DNA of 64,000 nt. It comes from Shinisaurus crocodilurus. Taxonomy: Eukaryota > Chordata > Lepidosauria > Squamata > Shinisauridae. Within the stretch, counting starts at the first letter, position 1; every line of letters begins with the position of its first letter. Location: the NCBI GenBank assembly GCA_021292165.1, contig CM037885.1, positions 11,341,042-11,405,041 on the forward strand, in the 5' to 3' direction. The notes below the pieces were generated by a model, which searched no databases, was not told where the DNA came from, and saw nothing but the letters and a program-made list of their open reading frames with translations. A program made the translations under genes and the position numbers. Positions 44,956 to 55,514 of the stretch are shown here, piece by piece.

Positions 44956-45258
44956 CCCTGAGGTACGGTTGCCAGATACATGGGTACCAAAAGGAGGACA
45001 CAGAAAGACAAAAAAGAGGACAGAGGAGCACGTATTGAATGTTTCATTTGAATCGTTCCGGATTAACCCTGCAATCAGTACAATTTTATTACAATAGCTG
45101 CCAATATGTAAGTGTCTCTTAGTGAACCGACCAAGAAACAGTCATGTTAAAAAATAAATATAAATTCAATGGAGGCTTTTTTTCAAAATGTCCAAAGACA
45201 TTATTTAAACAGCCAATTGTACAATTATTACCTTATAATCTTTATTAATTACACAACA

Positions 45259-47098
45259 TATTTCTCGGACGAGCCAACTTTTCGCAGAAGATCCTCGTTA
45301 GCAATCACATATGCATAAAACTGTTCACAGGTAAGATTCTTCAAATTGTACTTTGTGAGAATGATGCCCTTTACAGAGTCAACTAAGAGTCTGTTCCTTT
45401 CCTTTGTTCATTGAGCATTAATCAAGGAGAACACTCTTCCCACATTCCCATTGTGTCCAGGGATACAGAAGAATAATTCACAAATTTTAAGTAACTGAAA
45501 AGCAACTTGCATTTGGGCAACTTTGGAAAAATAAACTCCACTATTCATGCAAGAGTCTTTCAAAAAACTGTTCATTCTTGTCTTGCACAAATGATTTAAG
45601 ATTGCAGTATTGGTCAAACAATTGCACATCATCCACAATAATACCCTTCTCTTTCAGGTACAATATGCATATCAAAAGGTCATCAAATGTACTGTCTTTG
45701 ATTTTATTTAAGTACATCCAACCAAAGCACTGAAATTCATCAAAAGTTTCAACCACTTTTCTAAGTAACTAATCCTAATGCATGCTTCATACATCAACTT
45801 AACGTCTGCCATAAAACTATTACACTCTTCTTCTCAACCACTTTCCTTAAGTCTTCTCAACATCTCCCTGACTTTCAGTGAAATAAATGTCTCCTTTAGC
45901 CTGCCTTTCAAAACTTCCAAGGTTGAGTGAAGAAGGCTCATAACCTCTAGCACTGATGTTTCATCCCTTTCAATGGCCGCAATATTGACTTGGAAGACAG
46001 ACATCAAGGAATGCAGAAACCAAAGGTAAACTTCTGAAAAATCGTTCTCAAAATTTTTTCTATCATAGCAGGTGGTTGATTTGCAGAAAGAAAATATTCT
46101 TTCAAAGTAGTAAACAGCCTCAACAGCCTCTCAACAGCCGGAAACAAACTGAGCCATCTAGTTTTAGAGTGATAGAGTAGTTGCTGATAGCTAATGTTGA
46201 CAGAGTCACAAAAATCTTTTAAAGTTTCCGTTCTGACAGTGTAGATAGAAAAGTAATTGAATATCTTCAAGACAACAGTTTCAACAGTCAATCTGCATTA
46301 AATCTGCGCCATGTTGGATGCAGTTGTGCAGAATGTGAGCAGGACATCCAACACCTACTAATGGCTTGCTCAAAGCTTCCTTCAAATGCGAGAACACATT
46401 TTTACCTTCTCTTCTGTTAATGCCTCCAAAATTTACATTAGCATTGTCTCCAGCAAAAGCAACACATTTAGAGGACAAATCATATCTTTGGAGTGTTCTC
46501 AAAATGTACTGTGATATAGTTTCTGAGGTTTCATTTGGTGTGTTGTCTAACCCGAGAATCTTAGTTTGGATTCCACCTGCCTTCCAGTCAAAGTATTGAA
46601 CAACGATCGAAAATATTTTCTGCGAACCGTGATTGCTAGCATCTGGTTTATTATTGCCTCAGTTTTTGTTTTTGCACATGCAATATTTTTAGCGATTTCC
46701 GAATCTTCAAATAATGCGTGCATCAAACCAGCTGTGCAGGTCATCGAGTTGTAAGACTGATGATGACAAACTGTATGAAATGCCAAAGTTGCTTCAGCCG
46801 CATGCGCTTTCTGCAACACCTTTGCGTGCTTAGGCTGAAAAAAAGATGTCAATTTGTTCGAAGACGCTGACACTTTGATTAGGTTTCTATGCCTCTCACT
46901 GTCAACAAGGCGCTCCAAGTCAGTAGCTCCTTTGTTGGCAATGGACAAGTAACTATCGCAAATCATACACTTTGCCTCATTCTCGTTGCGTCCTTCAACG
47001 AAGTATGGAAACTTACCGGTACTTTTCATAGTGTTCGAGAATATGCAATTTCTCTTTGTAGAAGCCATTTTCATAAAAATAGACGGCAAAAATTTCAA
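45259..47098 (-). pseudogene. hAT transposase pseudogene
   Basis: Starts at the ATG at 47098 or the one at 47068. The N-terminus has a BED-type zinc-finger pattern (CMICDSYLSI, then a downstream H near the ERHRNL motif). Next come catalytic-domain pieces: ILGLDN...SETISQ, AFAGDNANVNFGG (46440-46480), CPAHILHNCIQ and SKTRWLSLFPAVERL. The C-terminal dimerisation region shows VGRVFSLINAQ and then WTKERNRLL. Frameshifts near 46550 and 46285 and several stops at 45780-46000 inactivate it. It resembles DUF4371/ZBED-like hAT transposases; no domestication sign is seen. Confidence 0.85.
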
Positions 47099-47129
47099 AT
47101 TTTAAAAAACGCCTTTCCCCCGCCCCGCC

Positions 47130-47700
47130 TACGGCGAACAGCCAAATCTTGGATCAGACCGAAGGCCTATTTAGGATGTAAAGCAAAATATCCAAATAAT
47201 TCAATTTTATTTTTCAATAACTGAATTGTTATTTATAAAATGTAAGGATATATAAAGAAGATAAAATTGTTTATTGGTAATTTTGGATTATGCACAAGAA
47301 ACATATAATGCATATACAATTGATTGTGAAAACGTACATAACTTATTCAAGCGATTCAAAGAAGGGATGTCTTATTGATTGATGTATACAGTATGTAATG
47401 TATGTTGTATTGTATGGTGGGAAAAGGTTTAGGATGATCATTCTAGCAGAACAACAAAAACATATTTTAAAAAACAAAGGCCTATTTAGTCCAGCATTCT
47501 GTTCGCAGTGCCCAGCTAGATGCCTCAATGGGAAGCCCACAAGCAGGACATGAGGGCAACAGCACAGGCATGCCATTCTGATCAGTAGTATTATCTCATT
47601 CCTCCTTGCTGAAGCCACCCTCTCCATTTGATTTTGCAGTCTTGGAGCCAGCCTGGGAATTGAACCAACTAGGTAGGGAATTCTGATGTGTGGCATTTTC
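47130..47700 (-). mobile_element. CR1-like 3' fragment, split by a 301-bp insertion
   Basis: TGGATCAGACCGAAGGCCTA and TAGTCCAGCATTCTGTTC belong to the family of 11095-11445 on the minus strand. They are separated by 47176-47476, bracketed by the exact 13-bp repeat AAGGCCTATTTAG (47163-47175, 47477-47489). The insertion is AT-rich with an A-rich right end, like a retroposed element. It lies inside the hAT. Confidence 0.75.
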
Positions 47701-48049
47701 TTACAAGGTTCTAAAATGCATTGCTACCATGTAGGGCCATTTGACCAACTGGGTGTCTTCCCATCTTCCACCCACCCAAGAATCCGACCAGCTTCTACAA
47801 GCTGATAATTTCTCATTACAAAATTAATGTCCTGGATTCATTGAGGCTATTTCTTACACAAATCTGTTTTACTGGCTGACGTTGTGTGAGGAGGAGGAGA
47901 TGTGTCCTGCGTGAAAGACATAGATGTTAAGGGACCACCTGTCCCGGGCACTAATTTACCTCACGGGGGTGGGGGGGAGACACAAACAACCAAGAGAATG
48001 TACCAAGAACAAAGGCTGCTGCAGGGAGAAGGCCTCGCGCCTCATTCCC

Positions 48050-48177
48050 CTCACCTGCCTCGGCACGACGCGGTCAAAAACTGGTGGAGGACACGCGGGA
48101 AGGCTGGCAGAGGAGGCTTCCACGCATGCGCCTGATTGGCAAGTGGGTGGGCACACGCGAGTCCTTCAGCGGCGATG

Positions 48178-48210
<33 letters not shown>

Positions 48211-48475
48211 GCCGAGGAGGAGGAGGAGGAGGAGGAGGAGGCGGCAGCTGAGTGCTGTCAGTCCAAGCCGCGCCTGACTGCTGCGCTGTAGAAAGAGCCG
48301 GGCGAGAGAGAGGAGAGGGGGGGAATACGGCACACGCCGAGGATTTCCAGCCTGGGCTTCGGAGGGCGGGAGAGGAAGTGCGGGGCGGGGGGGAAGCTGC
48401 GACTGCAGGAGGCTTGGCGCTTCTTCCATTGAGGCAGCAGCTGCCCGATACAGTCGAACGGTTAGAATGGTAAGT
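48050..48475 (+). other. CpG-rich, first-exon-like block inside the hAT
   Basis: A GC- and CpG-rich stretch with (CAG)n at 48178-48216 and (GAG)n near 48218-48240 resembles a vertebrate promoter and 5' UTR. Near its end a well-placed start (AGAATGG, ATG at 48467) is followed at once by GTAAGT (48470-48475), a consensus 5' splice site on the plus strand, opposite to the transposase. It could be the transposon's own bidirectional promoter or a captured host exon. Frames on either strand show no known domain. Confidence 0.45.
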
Positions 48476-48689
48476 TGTAACAACAATACCTTAAAAATTA
48501 TAACATAAAATATTACAAAAGCTGGATATTTTAAAGGTTTTTAGCTTTGCCTGCCGGACGGAGGACATTAGGCTAAAAAGGAGGACATGTCCTCCTTTTG
48601 CCGGACGTCTGGCAACCCTACCCTGAGGGGAAAGTGAAACTCACAAACTCAGGAGATATTTGGGCCTACAGGCTTCAAACTAACTCAAG

Positions 48690-49445
48690 CCTGTGTAGGC
48701 CTCAATCCTTCACAGAGAGAGCCCCACATGGCCCTCATGGCAGACCTGAAGTCCTGAGCCGCCCAGGACACAGCGGTCTAGGCATGGAGGTTGAATTCCC
48801 CCAGAACCATCATCCTAGGGCTCCACAACACCACGTCCGAGACCAACTCCATCAGCTCAGTCAGGGACTATGCTTGGCGGCGGGGTGGGCGGTACAGCAG
48901 CAGAAACCCCAATCTGTGCTGGGCACCCAACACAAGATACAGACACTCAAGATATGCATTCAAATGAATGGGAAGCCTGGAGAGGGAGATAGAAGAATTC
49001 CTGCTGCAACACGCACCCCCTCATTGACCGTCACGTCGATGATGGAGCAGCACCGAATACCAAGCAAGCACAACTGCGAAAGAAGAGTAACCCCACCCAG
49101 TTCCCCTACCCCGGTCTCTGTAATACATACCAGGTCAGCCCCCTCATCCACACACAAGTCATGGATGAGGGAAATTTCATTTTGGACTGGCCTGGCTTTC
49201 AACAGCAGCGCCACCAGAACCCACGAGAAGCTGGTATGAAGACCACCAAGAACCATCTGGTTGGGGGAATAACCACAAGAAGGGATAGATAGGCATAAAA
49301 TTTCTAGCGCCCCCTTCTCCTCACCTAGCACGTTAATCCGATTATGCATCCCCCTGCCCGTGACCACGGTGAGAGGGGCACCCCTTCCTTCCCCTGAGTT
49401 ACTAAGAAAACTTGGATCGATGTGCATGTCCCGGGGCCTGGATCC
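48690..49445 (-). mobile_element. L2-type LINE, endonuclease N-terminal fragment
   Basis: Minus-strand frame 49427-48960 includes LLLKARPVQNEISLIHDL and ADLVCITETGVGELGGV, the first two conserved blocks of an APE-type endonuclease; the usual tryptophan after ITET is glycine. It is N-terminal only, so it is truncated at its 3' side as well. It may be the region missing from the LINE at 16764-19411. Confidence 0.82.
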
Positions 49446-49565
49446 TGTTTAGACTGGACTGAAAAAGCTAGTGATCCAGAAAAACACACTCAGGGATGAC
49501 TTTGGGCATGCTCTCTGAATGTATGGGGATTAAACCCATACAATAAAATGAGGGTTAAATTTCAA

Positions 49566-49583
49566 GTTAGGGTTAGGGTTAGG
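49566..49583. repeat. short interstitial telomere-like repeat
   Basis: GTTAGGGTTAGGGTTAGG lies just before a SINE fragment. Confidence 0.85.
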
Positions 49584-49587
49584 AGAG

Positions 49588-49695
49588 CAAGTGTGGCGTA
49601 GTGGTGAGAGTGTTGGACTGGGACTTGGGGGTGTCCCCACTTGACCATGCAACTCACTGGGTGACTTTGGTCCCGTCACCAACTCTCAGCCTCTC
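49588..49695 (+). mobile_element. tRNA-derived SINE, 3'-truncated and diverged
   Basis: GTGTGGCGTAGTGGTGAGAG head and CACTGGGTGACTTTGGTCCC core are kept; the tail is missing. Confidence 0.8.
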
Positions 49696-50227
49696 TTTCA
49701 TTCTGAGAGTGAAAAAGTGGAATGTTTTAGTACAACTCCCCTGAAAAGAAATAGCAATGTGAACATCTGTCCCTACTGTTCTCAGAAACTGCTCCTGTTA
49801 GGCTATTTTGAAATCTCAATCCTGGGTTCTGAACTTCCATCATGGCTGGACTATTCCCTGTCCTAATATGAGATGCAGGGAAAGAGAGGAAGACTGCCTC
49901 TCCCTCTGATGCACCCATGGGAGGTGACAACGTTTATTGCCTCTCTGCTCCTTGACTTTTGCACCATACTGTCTCGGTGACGTGAAGTGTGGATGAGACA
50001 GCATGGTAATGGAAAATAATATTTTCATCTCCTTGCCTAAGGCAGGGCATGTATTTTGAGGCTTTTCCTCTATTCATGCTGTCCCAAAATTCCATTACCC
50101 TTTTTTGCAGCCACATCTCATTCCTGGATCCTGCTCCTTATCCCAAGCTTGATTTGAACCAACGATTTGATGTGGCCACAGAAAGTGCTAATGGTGTTTT
50201 GGGCAGCCTTACTGCAGGTTGAGCTCC
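49696..50227. other. unassigned non-coding DNA
   Basis: No gene or repeat boundary is seen. Confidence 0.4.
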
Positions 50228-50490
50228 AAAATCACTGGAAGAACTAGTTACCCTCTACTCAGCGCTGCTTAGGACTAAACTTGACATGATGATCCTTGTT
50301 CATTTCTGGGCAGAACACTTTAATAAGGATACAGACAAAGTGTGGTAGGTTCAGAGGAGGGCAGCATATTAGATTGGGGGACTGGAAATAGAAACCCCTA
50401 TTGGGAGAGACTGAAGGAACTATTGTGCATGGTTAACCTTTCAGAAGAGAGCACTGAAGGGAGATTGGATGGGTCACAATAAAAGGGTAT
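50228..50490 (+). mobile_element. old CR1 LINE ORF2 fragment
   Basis: It aligns by eye with 55055-55265 of the intact CR1 (GTTCAGAGGAGGGCAGCA, GGAGAGACTGAAGGAACT) with many differences. Confidence 0.8.
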
Positions 50491-50505
50491 CTCTGGATTT
50501 ATTTC

Positions 50506-50650
50506 ATAGATTTCATAGATCTTAGAGTTGGAAGGAGCCTACAAGGCTATCGAGTCCAACCCCCTGCTCAATGCAGGAAACTAGAGGAGGGGTCTCCCAT
50601 CCAAGTAATAACCAGGCCTGACCCTGCTTAGCTTTCCACACTCAGACAAT
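50506..50650 (-). mobile_element. 5S rRNA-derived SINE with CR1 tail (copy 3)
   Basis: Same structure as 654-813, including GGTCTCCCATCCAAGTAATA on the plus strand. The start of the 5S head is truncated near ACTCAGACAATC. Confidence 0.85.
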
Positions 50651-51087
50651 CCCATTTCATCCACCTATGCATGCGGTAGTATAGCTAAGCCTGTGTGGAC
50701 CACAGGAGTATGTGGTGGGCAAAACTTGCCCACCCCTGAACCTCTTCTAGCCTTTACTCATCAAAAGACCATCATTTCCCATGTTACAGCCAAGCCTGTT
50801 CTACGCCTTCTTCTTTGACCCAAGCCCTCTACTATATAGTGTTGCTCCCCCCCACCCAGATGCATGCAATGCAAGTAGTTTTCCTAAGAGAGGCACGTCA
50901 AACAAATCCCTTTTGAAAATGCACTGATGTAAAGGCCACAATGATCTGCAAAAACCCTGTTCAGCAGCTTGGTTTTGGAAATACCTTCTTTCCGTCCCAT
51001 CCAAGATTTACACAAGAAAAGAGTATATGCCCTCGGGCAGAAGCTCAGACAGAACCTGCCCTGACTGGCATCTATTGGCAAAGTATT

Positions 51088-51576
51088 GGACTGTGAAAAG
51101 GCAAGCAGGCTCCCAGAGAGCGAGCGAACAGAGCGAGCGAACAGGGAGAGCAAACAGGAGTTTGGCAGCGGAGTAGTACAACAACAAGTGCTGCAAGGGA
51201 AAGGCGTGGCCTGAGAGCTCATTCTGTTGAGCAGAAGCTCCTGCTGACTGCAACTACCTGGGGCTGATTGCAGCTGATTGATTGCAGGAAGTGGGGCTGA
51301 TTGCAGGGCGTGGCCTGGGAGCTCATTCTGTTCCTGACTCCCAGCTGAGCAGGAGCACAACAGGAGAGAGGCTCCAGCTGTTTTTGGGACTGTGAAAAGG
51401 CAAGCAGGCTCCCAGAGAGCGAGCGGACAGAGCGAGCAAACAGGGAGAGCAAACAGGAGTTTGGCAGCGGAGTTCGGCAGGGGAGGTCAAGGGGGAGGTC
51501 CCTAAAAAAAAAAACAAAAAAAAACACACATATATATATATATATATATATTCTAGGAAGACAGAAACAGAGCACT
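51088..51576 (+). promoter_or_regulatory. CR1 5' UTR / internal promoter with a duplicated unit
   Basis: The unit starting GGACTGTGAAAAGGCAAGCA at about 51088 recurs at about 51387, a period near 299 bp. Each unit includes GAGCGAGCGAACAGAGCGAG-like and AGGAGTTTGGCAGCGGAG blocks. The second CR1 copy has one such unit at 56780-56880. LINE internal promoters lie in the 5' UTR, so the duplication could be a promoter repeat. A short (AT)n precedes ORF1. Confidence 0.65.
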
Positions 51577-52605
51577 ATGGAAGGAAAGGACTCAGCAGTG
51601 GTGGTGACCTGCAAGGGGTGTGCAATGTTTGTTTTCCTGCCGGAGATCGACATGGCCTACACGTGCAACAAGTGCAAGCTGGTCACGCTGTTGGAAGAAA
51701 AGGTCAGAGGACTGGAGCAGCAAGTGTCAACCCTCAGGAGCATAAGAGAAAGCGAGGAGTTCTTAGACAGAACGGTGGATCTACAGCACCAAAGCACAGT
51801 ACAGGAGCCAGAAGGGCAACGGCAGGATGAGGCGGAGTCGGAGACTGCAGAGGCAAGGGAAAATAACGCAGGGGGAACTCCCTGGAAAAGGGTGACTGTT
51901 AGGAGCAGAAGAACTACAAGACACTCTGCGCCTGTGGAAGCAGTGGAGCTATGGAACCGCTTCCATGTACTTGAGGACGAGAGCAGAGGACAGCCTGCAG
52001 AGGACGGATTACCGGGCACCCAATGTGACAGCGAGCAAGAGGCTGAGGGTCAGTCAAGTGGAGGCAATCAAACCAAGGCCTACAGCAAGAGGAAGAGAAG
52101 AGTACTCGTAGTGGGAGACTCCCTCCTGCGGGGGATCGAAGCCAAAGTATGTCGCAAAGACCCATGGACTCGCCAGGTGTGCTGTCTCCCTGGGGCACGG
52201 ATTAAGGATGTGACAGAGCAGCTGCCGAGGCTCATGAAGCCCACCAACACATACCCCTTTCTTCTCTTCCACGTGGGTACAAATGATACTGCCAAGCGGA
52301 GTTACAAAGAAATCACGGCAGACTTTGAAGAGCTGGGAAGGGAACTCAAGAACTTCGGGGCCCAGATAGTTTTCTCATCCATCCTTCCAGTACTTGGAAG
52401 AGGCATAGAAAGGGAAAGAAAAATACTCCGAGTGAATGACTGGCTACGAAGGTGGAGCCGACGTGAGGGATTTGGATTCTGGGACCACAGGCTACACTTC
52501 CTGGAAGATGGACTGCTGGCAAAGGATGGGTTGCACCTCACAAGGACTGGGAAGAATGTGTTTGGACACAGCATGAGGAACTTAATCAGGAGGGCTTTAA
52601 ACTGA
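51577..52605 (+). CDS. CR1 ORF1 protein: zinc-finger, coiled coil, SGNH/GDSL esterase
   Basis: A 342-residue open frame. Residues 12-33 hold a C-x2-C...C-x2-C finger (C12, C15, C30, C33), followed by a coiled-coil-like stretch (about 36-60, LLEEKVRGLEQQVSTLRSI) and a charged linker. From residue 173 on it is an SGNH-type hydrolase: GDSLL (Ser182), HVGTND (Asn236) and DGLHL (Asp317, His320) supply the catalytic residues. CR1 ORF1 proteins are known to combine a finger and an esterase domain; they bind RNA and help retroposition, probably in cytoplasmic particles. ORF2 begins 38 bases downstream in another frame. The start ATG has the context CACTATGG and is shared with copy 2. Confidence 0.93.
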   Translation: MEGKDSAVVVTCKGCAMFVFLPEIDMAYTCNKCKLVTLLEEKVRGLEQQVSTLRSIRESEEFLDRTVDLQHQSTVQEPEGQRQDEAESETAEARENNAGGTPWKRVTVRSRRTTRHSAPVEAVELWNRFHVLEDESRGQPAEDGLPGTQCDSEQEAEGQSSGGNQTKAYSKRKRRVLVVGDSLLRGIEAKVCRKDPWTRQVCCLPGARIKDVTEQLPRLMKPTNTYPFLLFHVGTNDTAKRSYKEITADFEELGRELKNFGAQIVFSSILPVLGRGIERERKILRVNDWLRRWSRREGFGFWDHRLHFLEDGLLAKDGLHLTRTGKNVFGHSMRNLIRRALN

Positions 52606-52643
52606 ATCCAACAGGGGAGGGAGACATAAACTCGGGGGTACCA

Positions 52644-55514
52644 ATGGAAGAAGGCCTCTATGCCACAATGGAGAGAACAGCTCCAGCGGTGCCCATTGAT
52701 AGTCTACCACAAAATGTAGGGGGAAAGTCGGACAATAAAGCACATAGTCTTCAATGTCTCTATACTAATGCCCAGAGTATGGGCAATAAACAAGACGAAC
52801 TTGAACTCTTGATACATGAGGGCAAGTACGACTTGATAGGGATAACTGAAACCTGGTGGGATGACTCCCATGACTGGAATACAGCAATTGAAGGGTATAA
52901 CTTGTTCAAAAGGAACAGAAGCAACAGAAAGGGAGGTGGAGTTGCACTGTATGTTAAAAATACGTATCTCTGCACAGAGATACAGGAAGAGGAGCTTGGC
53001 AGCCCCATTGAGAGCATCTGGGTTAAAATAAAGGGGGCAAAGAATAAAGCGAACATGGCGGTTGGAGTCTACTACCGACCACCCAATCAAGGAGAAGACG
53101 AGGATGGAACTTTTGAAAAGCAAATTGCCAGTGTTTCAAGGAGGCACGATGTGGTAGTAATGGGAGACTTCAATTTCCCTGATATCTGTTGGGAGACTTA
53201 TTCAGCCAAACATGGCCCCTCCAAGAAATTCCTGAGCTGTGCTGCTGATAACTTCCTCCTACAGAAAGTGGAGGAAGGAACTAGAGGATCGGCTATCCTT
53301 GACCTGATTCTAACCAACAGAGACGAGTTAGTGGATAAAGTGGCAGTTTCGGGAACTCTGGGGGAAAGTGACCATGTTATACTTGAGTTCTTGATTCTAA
53401 CAGAAGCAAAAGCTGAGTGTAGCCAAACACGTACCCTGGATTTTAGGAAAGCCAATTTTAACAAACTCAGAACAATGATTAGTAAGATCCCATGGCAAGT
53501 GACTCTCACGAGAAAGGGAGCCCAGGAGGGGTGGGAGTTTTTAAAAAAGGAAATTTTAAAGGCACAATTGCAAACAATTCCCACAAGGAAAAAAGGCAGA
53601 GGGCAACAGAAGAAGCCAATGTGGCTTCACAATAAACTCAAAGATGACCTGAAAACAAAAAAGGACACGTATAGGAAGTGGAAGGAAGGACAGGCTACAG
53701 GGGAAGAGTACAGGCAGGTAGCACAGAACTGCAGGAATAGTGTCAGGAAGGCTAAAGCTGAGAATGAGCTAAGGTTAGCGAGGAATGCTAAAAGCAACAA
53801 AAAAGCTTTCTTCAGATACATGCACAGTAAAAGACAGAAGAAAGAACTGGTGGTTCAACTACGCAATGAGGATGGCAAATTGATAACAGAAGACAAAGAA
53901 AAGGCAGAAGTGTTCAATTCCTACTTCGGCTCGGTCTTCTCCCAGAAGAGGGTCTATGACCCCCCTGGCAAACCTGAAGTGCAGACTGAAGGGGCAGAAT
54001 TGCAGCTTGAGATTGATAGGCAAATGGTCAAGGAGCACCTGATTACTCTGAACGAGTTTAAATCTCCAGGGCCTGATGAGCTGCATCCTAGAGTAATAAA
54101 GGAACTGGCAGAAGAACTCTCAGAACCACTGTCTATTATCTTTGAGAAATCCTGGAGGACAGGTGAAGTGCCAGACGACTGGAGGAGGGCAAATGTTGTT
54201 CCCATCTTCAAAAAGGGCAAGAAGGAGGAACCTGGGAACTATAGGCCAGTCAGTCTGACATCAATCCCCGGGAAGATTTTTGAGCAGATTATAAAGAAGT
54301 CAGTCTGCAAGCACCTTGAAAACAATGCAGTGATTACTAGAAGCCAGCATGGATTTGTCAAGAACAAATCCTGTCAGACTAATCTGATCTCATTTTTTGA
54401 TCGGGTAACCTCCCTTGTGGACTGTGGGAATGCTGTGGACATTATATACCTGGACTTCAGCAAAGCTTTCGACAAAGTGCCTCATGATATCCTGATTAGT
54501 AAGCTAGCTAAGAGTGGGCTAGATGGAACAACTATCAGGTGGATCCACAATTGGCTAAAGAATCGGACTCAAAGAGTGCTTATCAATGGTTCCTTCTCAA
54601 ACTGGGGAGAGGTAACGAGCGGGGTACCACAGGGCTCGGTCCTGGGCCTGGTGCTCTTCAACATTTTTATTAATGACTTGGATGAGGAGGTACAGGGAAT
54701 GCTTATCAAATTTGCAGATGACACAAAGTTGGGTGGAACAGCTAATACTCTGGAAGACAGAAACAAAATTCAAAGTGACCTCGATAGGCTGGAGCGCTGG
54801 GCCGAAAACAACAGAATGAAATTTAACAGGGATAAATGCCAAGTGCTGCACCTAGGGAGAGGAAACCAAATGCAGAGTTACAGAATGGGGGACACTTGGC
54901 TCAACAATACTACAAGTGAGAAGGATCTTGGAATTGTGGTAGATCACAAACTGAATATGAGCCAGCAATGCGACGTGGCTGCAAAGAAGGCAAATGCAAT
55001 TTTGGGCTGTATTAATAGAAGTATAGCTTCCAAATCGCAGGAAGTGATAATTCCCCTTTACTCGGCACTGGTTAGGCCTCATCTTGAGTACTGCGTCCAG
55101 TTCTGGGCACCTCACTTTAAGAAGGACATAGACAAACTGGAGAGGGTTCAGAGGAGGGCAACAAGGATGATAAAGGGACTGGAAACAAGGCCCTATGAGG
55201 AGAGACTGAAAGAACTGGGCATGTTTAGCCTTCAGAAGAGGAGACTGAGGGGAGATATGATCACACTCTTCCAGTATTTGAAGGGATGTCACACAGAGGA
55301 GGGCAAAGATCTCTTCTCGGTCATCCCAGTTTGCAGGACACGGAATAATGGGCTCAAGTTACAAGAACCTAGATTCCACCTAAACATCAGGAAAAATTTC
55401 CTGACTGTCAGAGCAATAAGACAATGGAATCAACTACCTAGGGAGGTGGTGGGCTCTCCCAGTCTGGAGGCATTCAAGGTGCAGCTGGACAGACATCTGT
55501 CAGAGATGCTTTGA
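52644..55514 (+). CDS. CR1 ORF2 protein: APE endonuclease and reverse transcriptase
   Basis: 956 residues. The APE-type endonuclease is at about residues 35-250: TNAQS (Asn42), ITETWW (Glu69), GVYYRPP, GDFNF (Asp175, Asn177) and ESDH (Ser242, Asp243, His244). RT follows: SPGPDELHPR, YRPVSLTS, LDFSKAFDKVPH (palm A), SGVPQGSVLG, and FADD (Asp692-Asp693, 54711-54722). The C-terminal region includes LEYCVQFWAPHFKKDI. The protein nicks target DNA and primes cDNA synthesis there. All key residues seen are present, so it may be functional. PQGSVLGLVLF has L where many relatives have P, a small oddity. Upstream ATG choice is not certain; this one follows ORF1 closely. Confidence 0.94.
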   Translation: MEEGLYATMERTAPAVPIDSLPQNVGGKSDNKAHSLQCLYTNAQSMGNKQDELELLIHEGKYDLIGITETWWDDSHDWNTAIEGYNLFKRNRSNRKGGGVALYVKNTYLCTEIQEEELGSPIESIWVKIKGAKNKANMAVGVYYRPPNQGEDEDGTFEKQIASVSRRHDVVVMGDFNFPDICWETYSAKHGPSKKFLSCAADNFLLQKVEEGTRGSAILDLILTNRDELVDKVAVSGTLGESDHVILEFLILTEAKAECSQTRTLDFRKANFNKLRTMISKIPWQVTLTRKGAQEGWEFLKKEILKAQLQTIPTRKKGRGQQKKPMWLHNKLKDDLKTKKDTYRKWKEGQATGEEYRQVAQNCRNSVRKAKAENELRLARNAKSNKKAFFRYMHSKRQKKELVVQLRNEDGKLITEDKEKAEVFNSYFGSVFSQKRVYDPPGKPEVQTEGAELQLEIDRQMVKEHLITLNEFKSPGPDELHPRVIKELAEELSEPLSIIFEKSWRTGEVPDDWRRANVVPIFKKGKKEEPGNYRPVSLTSIPGKIFEQIIKKSVCKHLENNAVITRSQHGFVKNKSCQTNLISFFDRVTSLVDCGNAVDIIYLDFSKAFDKVPHDILISKLAKSGLDGTTIRWIHNWLKNRTQRVLINGSFSNWGEVTSGVPQGSVLGLVLFNIFINDLDEEVQGMLIKFADDTKLGGTANTLEDRNKIQSDLDRLERWAENNRMKFNRDKCQVLHLGRGNQMQSYRMGDTWLNNTTSEKDLGIVVDHKLNMSQQCDVAAKKANAILGCINRSIASKSQEVIIPLYSALVRPHLEYCVQFWAPHFKKDIDKLERVQRRATRMIKGLETRPYEERLKELGMFSLQKRRLRGDMITLFQYLKGCHTEEGKDLFSVIPVCRTRNNGLKLQEPRFHLNIRKNFLTVRAIRQWNQLPREVVGSPSLEAFKVQLDRHLSEML

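Larger units (their letters stand above)
44964..48620 (-). mobile_element. complete hAT DNA transposon (decayed), 3657 bp
   Basis: The ends TACGGTTGCCAGATA and complement TAGGGTTGCCAGACG are inverted repeats. An exact 8-bp target duplication CCCTGAGG lies at 44956-44963 and 48621-48628. Both subterminal regions carry AGGAGGACA motifs. It encodes a broken transposase on the minus strand, a CR1-like fragment with its own insertion, and a CpG-rich block at 48050-48475. The transposase and duplication identify the hAT superfamily. Confidence 0.93.

Noticed and set aside
48166..48486. Minus-strand frame with poly-Cys/Leu tracts
   Set aside because: It is translation of CAG and GAG repeats in the CpG-rich block.
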